Of a DNA stretch of 48,868 nucleotides, positions 45,070 through 48,868 are shown in pieces (position 1 is the stretch's first letter; each line of letters opens with the position of its first letter). The translations under genes were made by a program, and so were the position numbers. A model generated the notes under the pieces. That model saw only the letters and a program-made list of their open reading frames with translations, did not search any database and had not been told where the DNA came from. This stretch comes from a bacterium (GTDB lineage: Bacteria; Acidobacteriota; Terriglobia; Terriglobales; Acidobacteriaceae). The stretch covers positions 1 through 48,868 of the forward strand of contig JAMFSC010000160.1 of assembly GCA_026225095.1 (NCBI GenBank), read 5' to 3'.

Positions 45070-46065
45070 ATGGCAACCCTGCTCGAGCAACTCCGTACCA
45101 TGACCACCGTGGTCGCCGATTCCGGTGACATGAACTCCATCGTCAAGTTCAAGCCGCAGGATTCCACCACGAATCCATCCCTCATCGCCGCCGCCGCCAC
45201 CATGCCGGAGTACGCCTCCATCGTCGACGACGTGCTCAAGACCGCCCGCCAGGAAGCCGGCGACGACGCCTCCGACGAAGACGTCGCCACCCTCGCGTTC
45301 AAGACCCTCGCCGTCGCCTTCGGCCGCAAGATCCTCGATATCGTGCCCGGCCGTGTCTCCACCGAGGTCGACGCCCGCCTCTCCTACGACACCGAGAAGA
45401 CCCTCGAACAGGCCCGCGACATCATCTCCCAGTACAAACAGGCCGGAATCGGCCCAGAGCGCGTCCTCGTCAAGATCGCCTCCACCTGGGAGGGCATCAA
45501 GGCCGCGGAGATCCTCGAGCAGGAAGGCATCCACTGTAACCTGACCCTCCTCTTCGGCCTCCACCAGGCCATCGCCTGCGCCGAAGCCAAGGTCACCCTC
45601 ATCAGCCCCTTCGTCGGTCGCATCCTCGACTGGTATAAGAAGGATACCGGCCACGACTACCCCGCCGCCGAGGATCCAGGCGTCGAGTCCGTCTCGACGA
45701 TCTACAACTACTACAAGAAGTTCGACTACAAGACCCAGGTCATGGGAGCCAGCTTCCGCAACATCGGAGAGATCGAAGAACTCGCCGGCTGCGACCTGCT
45801 TACCATCGCTCCCAAGCTGCTCGCCGAACTCGACAGCAAGGAAGGCATCCTCACCCGCAAGCTCGATCCCGCCCACGCCAAGAGCATCGTCATCGAGAAG
45901 ATGCATGTGGACAAGGCCAAGTTCGACGAGATGCACGCCCACGACCGCATGGCCCACGACAAGCTCAAAGAGGGAATCGAAGGCTTCTCGAAGGCTCTCG
46001 AGGATCTCGAAAAGCTGCTCGCCACCCGCCTCAAGGCCCTCGCCAAGGAAGCGGTTCACGCCTAG
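45070..46065 (+). CDS. tal: Transaldolase
   Basis: A 331-residue cytoplasmic enzyme of the non-oxidative pentose phosphate pathway, exchanging a dihydroxyacetone unit between sugar phosphates. Landmarks are the N-terminal DSTTNPSLI and the Schiff-base Lys135 in [19 protein letters not shown]. Further family segments are [35 protein letters not shown] and [30 protein letters not shown]. The ATG at 45070 has GGAG 9-12 bases upstream. An in-frame ATG five codons earlier (45055) is possible; the frame opens further to 44899 but with no ribosome site. A strong terminator follows 36 bases after the stop, so the gene is monocistronic. Confidence 0.96.
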   Translation: MATLLEQLRTMTTVVADSGDMNSIVKFKPQDSTTNPSLIAAAATMPEYASIVDDVLKTARQEAGDDASDEDVATLAFKTLAVAFGRKILDIVPGRVSTEVDARLSYDTEKTLEQARDIISQYKQAGIGPERVLVKIASTWEGIKAAEILEQEGIHCNLTLLFGLHQAIACAEAKVTLISPFVGRILDWYKKDTGHDYPAAEDPGVESVSTIYNYYKKFDYKTQVMGASFRNIGEIEELAGCDLLTIAPKLLAELDSKEGILTRKLDPAHAKSIVIEKMHVDKAKFDEMHAHDRMAHDKLKEGIEGFSKALEDLEKLLATRLKALAKEAVHA

Positions 46066-46100
46066 CCCCGACCCTGCTGAATGAGATCGTCTCCTCCGAG

Positions 46101-46128
46101 GCCCCGGCACACCCGCCGGGGCTTTGCT
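46101..46128 (+). terminator. Rho-independent terminator of transaldolase gene
   Basis: GCCCCGGC (46101-46108) pairs with GCCGGGGC (46115-46122) around ACACCC, followed by TTTGCT. Confidence 0.85.
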
Positions 46129-46196
46129 GCGTGCGGACCCGAATCAAAGCTTCCAGAGTGAAGTCACCCTGGGTGCATCGGCCGTTGCTTTTCTGG

Positions 46197-46281
46197 TCTG
46201 TCATCCCCGAAGGGAATCTGCGTTTGTCTTCCCCTCAACCAACACCAAATCTGCCCCCGACCTGCAAGCGCCCCATGAGAG
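46197..46281 (+). repeat. Dispersed repeat family 2, copy 2
   Basis: Core TCTGTCATCCCCGAAGGGAA followed by TCTGCGTTTGTCTTCC and, after a variable part, CGCCCCATGAGAG. It matches the copy at 32543, with the palindrome slightly changed. It lies between the transaldolase terminator and the AT-rich orphan gene. Confidence 0.75.
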
Positions 46282-46356
46282 GAGACCAAGATGTTAGGCC
46301 GCTGAAGACCTCATGCGAGCGGTCTATAGCAAATTCCCGCTACCATAGCGACGAAG

Positions 46357-47178
46357 ATGATAAACAGCAAAATAAAAGCGTTGAAGGTCCACCTCGGCGG
46401 AAGAATGTCCTCAGTAAACTCGTACGACGCAAATGCGGCCAGGCAAATTGCTTCGCCACAGGGCGAACGACCGATGTATACGAATCGTCTAGTCGTTAGT
46501 TACGCTTCACGAAAGATTCAGATTCTTGCGAATGAAGAGTTGGGATGTGTCTCCGTATCTGGGGACTTTGATGTATCACCTTTCACAATCAATGCAGGAG
46601 ATCGAATTGGCTTTAAGTCGGTCTTTGCTGGCGACGTCAGGATGGGGCCACGGGAATATGCGGTATTCACAAAGGATGGTCGCCTCACTGCGTCTCAACG
46701 AAATACTCTCCATTTCGCCGAAGTCGCGACTTTGATTAGAAGCCACAGGTTCAGAACAGGGGAGGCCCTACATTTCTATCGCAACGGTCTCATTCTCTAT
46801 GTCCGGAAGGAGGATCTTTCGTCAGAACTTGTTTTCCTCCTGCTGGCGCTGGCAAACAGCATGCCGCCCGAAGACAGCGGATCAGCCGAGATAGAACTTC
46901 CACCAGAGTTTTCGCACTTGGAGAACCTCACGCGAGACTGGGCCATAGGTGACGATGTGGTCAGGACAGATAAGATCGATGACGCCTCAGAAAGCCAGCT
47001 CAAGGAATTCCTCGCGCTAGTCGAGCCGGAGTTGGGGGCAATCAATTCCTATTTGGAACGGCTCGGAGAATATCCCCCTGGTGAAGCCGTCGCTAATTTG
47101 GCAAATCTGATAGAAACGGCGTTAGAGGTTAAGGACGCCCTTATGCTTCGATCTGCGCCTCGACATCCACTCCCTTAG
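46357..47178 (+). CDS. Orphan protein of unknown function in an AT-richer segment
   Basis: A 273-residue reading frame whose base composition and codon use differ from the neighbours: many A/T third positions, against C- or G-ending codons in flanking genes. That suggests horizontal transfer. I do not recognise a family. It is soluble in appearance, without signal peptide or membrane segments. The middle (FRTGEALHFYRNGLILYVRKEDLSSELVFLLLALANSM) and the acidic C-terminal part (ESQLKEFLALVEPELGAINSYLERL) look like a folded domain with helices. The ATG at 46357 lacks a good ribosome site; MYTN at about residue 40 is an alternative start. Codon continuity over 820 bases supports a real gene. Confidence 0.6.
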   Translation: MINSKIKALKVHLGGRMSSVNSYDANAARQIASPQGERPMYTNRLVVSYASRKIQILANEELGCVSVSGDFDVSPFTINAGDRIGFKSVFAGDVRMGPREYAVFTKDGRLTASQRNTLHFAEVATLIRSHRFRTGEALHFYRNGLILYVRKEDLSSELVFLLLALANSMPPEDSGSAEIELPPEFSHLENLTRDWAIGDDVVRTDKIDDASESQLKEFLALVEPELGAINSYLERLGEYPPGEAVANLANLIETALEVKDALMLRSAPRHPLP

Positions 47179-47461
47179 ACATCCTATTAGCGCCTCGAAT
47201 CAACAGAACGCTGGGTTGCCGCCCTTGGACTAGCAACAGAATCCGAACTTTACGAGCGAAGTGAGAGAGCCCCCTATTCCGTTCCGCCTCCACTGCTCCA
47301 CTCTCTAAGCCACTCACGCTCCGCGACAGGCCGCCCACCCCCCTCGAATCCAAATCCCCCTCCGAACATCTGATTTTCAGGCGGAATGGCTTCTCTCTTC
47401 CGCCATCAGTTGCCGCACGGCACAACATCTACCCGGCCCGGCAACAGGAAAGAGGCACGTC

Positions 47462-48424
47462 ATGGCAAAACCCATCGTGGGTTTGCATCACGTTACTGCG
47501 ATTGCGTCCGATCCTCAGCGCAACCTGGACTTCTACACCGAGATCCTCGGTCTCCGTTTCGTCAAGCGCACCATCAACTTCGACGATCCCGGCAGCTACC
47601 ACTTCTACTTCGGCGACGACGCCGGCTCCCCCGGAACCATCCTCACCTTCTTCCCCTGGCCGAACGCCTCGCGCGGCTCCATCGGCGTCGGTGAGACCGC
47701 CGCGACGGCCTTCAGCGTCCCCCTCGAGTCGATCCTCTTCTGGGAGCAGCATCTCCTTGCTTCCGGTGTCCCCGTCGAGCACACAGGCAAGCGCTTCAAC
47801 GAGGATGTGCTCGCCTTTGCCGACCCCGACGGCATGCGTCTGGAGATCGTAGGCCACGCCGAAGCCGGCCCCGCCAATCCCTCACGCTTCGCCACCAACA
47901 TCCCCGCCGCCCACGCCATCCGCGGCTTCTTCGGAGTCACCCTCGCCGAGGCCGCCTACGACCGCACCGCCCGGGTCCTCGAAGTCATGGGCCTCAGGAA
48001 GGTAGCCGAGCAGGGCAACCGCTTCCGCTTCCTCTCCGATGGCGCAGCCCTCGGCAACCACATCGACATCCTTGTCGCCGCGAACCCCACCTATGGTCGC
48101 ATGGGCGCCGGCTCCGTCCATCACATCGCCTTCCGCAACGACGACGATGCCTCCCAGCTCGAGTGGCAGGAGATCCTCTCCAACGAGGGCCTCTCCGTCA
48201 CCCCCGTCCAGGACCGCACCTACTTCCACTCCATCTACTTCCGCGAACCCGGTGGAGTGCTCTTCGAGATGGCCACCAACCCTCCCGGCTTCGCACTCGA
48301 CGAGTCCATCGAAACCCTCGGAGAGGCTCTCAAGCTCCCCGAATGGCTCGAGCCAAAGCGCAGCCTCATCGAGGCCCGGCTCCCGACGATCCAACTCCAC
48401 AAGGTACCGGCAGGGGTCGAATGA
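47462..48424 (+). CDS. mhqO: VOC-family ring-cleaving dioxygenase (MhqO-like)
   Basis: A 320-residue protein with two vicinal-oxygen-chelate modules. The first begins IVGLHHVTAIASDPQRNLDFYTEILGLRFVKRTINFDD. The second begins near residue 150 (IRGFFGVTLAEAAYDRTARVLEVMGLRKV) and contains GSVHHIAFRNDDD. His residues in LHHVTA and VHHIAF, and a Glu in EPGGVLFEMATNPPG, are the expected metal ligands. This architecture is that of MhqO-type hydroquinone-cleaving proteins, linked to quinone and electrophile detoxification. The AAAGAGG ribosome site is good. The next gene starts inside its stop codon (ATGA), so they are translationally coupled. Confidence 0.9.
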   Translation: MAKPIVGLHHVTAIASDPQRNLDFYTEILGLRFVKRTINFDDPGSYHFYFGDDAGSPGTILTFFPWPNASRGSIGVGETAATAFSVPLESILFWEQHLLASGVPVEHTGKRFNEDVLAFADPDGMRLEIVGHAEAGPANPSRFATNIPAAHAIRGFFGVTLAEAAYDRTARVLEVMGLRKVAEQGNRFRFLSDGAALGNHIDILVAANPTYGRMGAGSVHHIAFRNDDDASQLEWQEILSNEGLSVTPVQDRTYFHSIYFREPGGVLFEMATNPPGFALDESIETLGEALKLPEWLEPKRSLIEARLPTIQLHKVPAGVE

Positions 48425-48868
48425 CCGGCACGACCGTATCCGACCCCCATCGCAACCAACCCGTCCTGTACCGTGGAGCGGCCCTATCCGCCGCCCGCGG
48501 TGCGGTGATCCTCCTCCACGGTCGCGGAGCGTCCGCCGAAGACATCCTCGGCCTCGCTGACGAGTTCGACGCCCCGGGCTTCGGCTATCTCGCCCCCCAG
48601 GCCGCCGGCCACACCTGGTACCCCAACTCTTTCCTCGTCCCCACCTCCCGCAATCAGCCCTGGCTCGCCTCCGCCCTCGCCAAGGTCAAATCCACGGTCG
48701 AATCTGTCATCGCCGCCGGAATCCCCACCGAGCGAATCGTCCTCTGCGGCTTCTCCCAGGGAGCCTGCCTCTCCACCGAGTTCGTCGCCCGCCACCCCGC
48801 CCGTTACGGCGGCCTCATCGCCCTCACCGGCGGCCTCATCGGTGAAGACCACGAGCTTGCCACCCCCA
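48421..48868 (+). CDS. mhqD: Phospholipase/carboxylesterase-family alpha/beta-hydrolase (MhqD-like), cut by window end
   Basis: 149 codons are visible. The motif AVILLHGRGASAEDILGLADEF covers the oxyanion-hole loop, and GFSQGACLSTEFVARHP holds the nucleophilic serine in a G-x-S-x-G elbow. These identify an alpha/beta-hydrolase of the carboxylesterase/dienelactone-hydrolase-like group. The Asp and His of the triad lie beyond the window. The start overlaps the MhqO-like gene stop by 4 bases, matching the mhqO-mhqD pairing known from quinone-stress genes. No signal peptide is present, so it is cytoplasmic. Confidence 0.9.
   Translation, partial: MTGTTVSDPHRNQPVLYRGAALSAARGAVILLHGRGASAEDILGLADEFDAPGFGYLAPQAAGHTWYPNSFLVPTSRNQPWLASALAKVKSTVESVIAAGIPTERIVLCGFSQGACLSTEFVARHPARYGGLIALTGGLIGEDHELATP

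Overview
The window looks like a chromosomal segment of an acidobacterium, most likely Acidobacteriaceae/Terriglobales (Granulicella, Edaphobacter or Terriglobus-like). The evidence is high GC, a large Oar-type TonB receptor with a carboxypeptidase-regulatory N-terminus, many secreted proteins, and short dispersed hairpin repeats. The genus is inferred from family resemblance, not from a search. I see no phage, plasmid, transposase, CRISPR array or recognisable defence system. Most of the segment is core or secreted-function housekeeping.

Layout. 1-3.0 kb (minus): the 5' part of gyrA and an M61 metallopeptidase. 3.4-7.6 kb (plus): a TonB siderophore receptor, a PiuC-type hydroxylase and folP. 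7.7-10.4 kb (minus): a LolA-like protein, an SDR reductase and a secreted protein of unknown function. 10.7-13.5 kb (plus): a small protein coupled to an RlpA-like lipoprotein, an OmpH/Skp chaperone and YggX. 13.6 kb: tRNA-Pro(GGG). 13.8-18.1 kb: a DUF2251 protein, a polytopic membrane protein, an LdtD-type L,D-transpeptidase and a YdeI/DUF1801 protein. 18.6-26.0 kb: an apparent sugar-use locus with an Oar-like receptor, a Tat-exported Gfo/Idh/MocA enzyme overlapping a DUF6807 protein, and a convergent Tat-exported glycoside hydrolase. 26-32 kb (plus): mutY, an M28 peptidase, a cupin, topB and osmC. 32.1-33.0 kb: a gene-free repeat island. 33-38.5 kb (minus): hslU, hslV and bamA. 38.8-46.1 kb: a GT2 glycosyltransferase, a lone molybdopterin oxidoreductase, an NTF2-like protein, an XRE-cupin regulator, a lipoprotein and transaldolase. 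46.3-47.2 kb: an AT-richer orphan gene. 47.4 kb to the end: an MhqO/MhqD-like pair, the second cut by the window edge.

The strongest large-scale signal is a GC-skew inversion. The plus strand is G-rich on the left and C-rich on the right whichever strand is coding, with the switch around 11-18 kb. That polarity is the one expected at a replication terminus. Other notable signals are four copies of a hairpin repeat with compensatory changes, a second repeat family, several genes with a -10-like hexamer only 5-7 bases before the start codon (possible leaderless transcripts), and an HslUV pair with an HslV N-terminal extension and two HslU insertions.

Themes: envelope biogenesis and remodelling (bamA, ompH, LolA-like, rlpA, LdtD, GT2), iron handling (siderophore receptor, PiuC, YggX), electrophile and peroxide defence (osmC, mhqO/mhqD), exported carbohydrate chemistry, and DNA maintenance (gyrA, mutY, topB).
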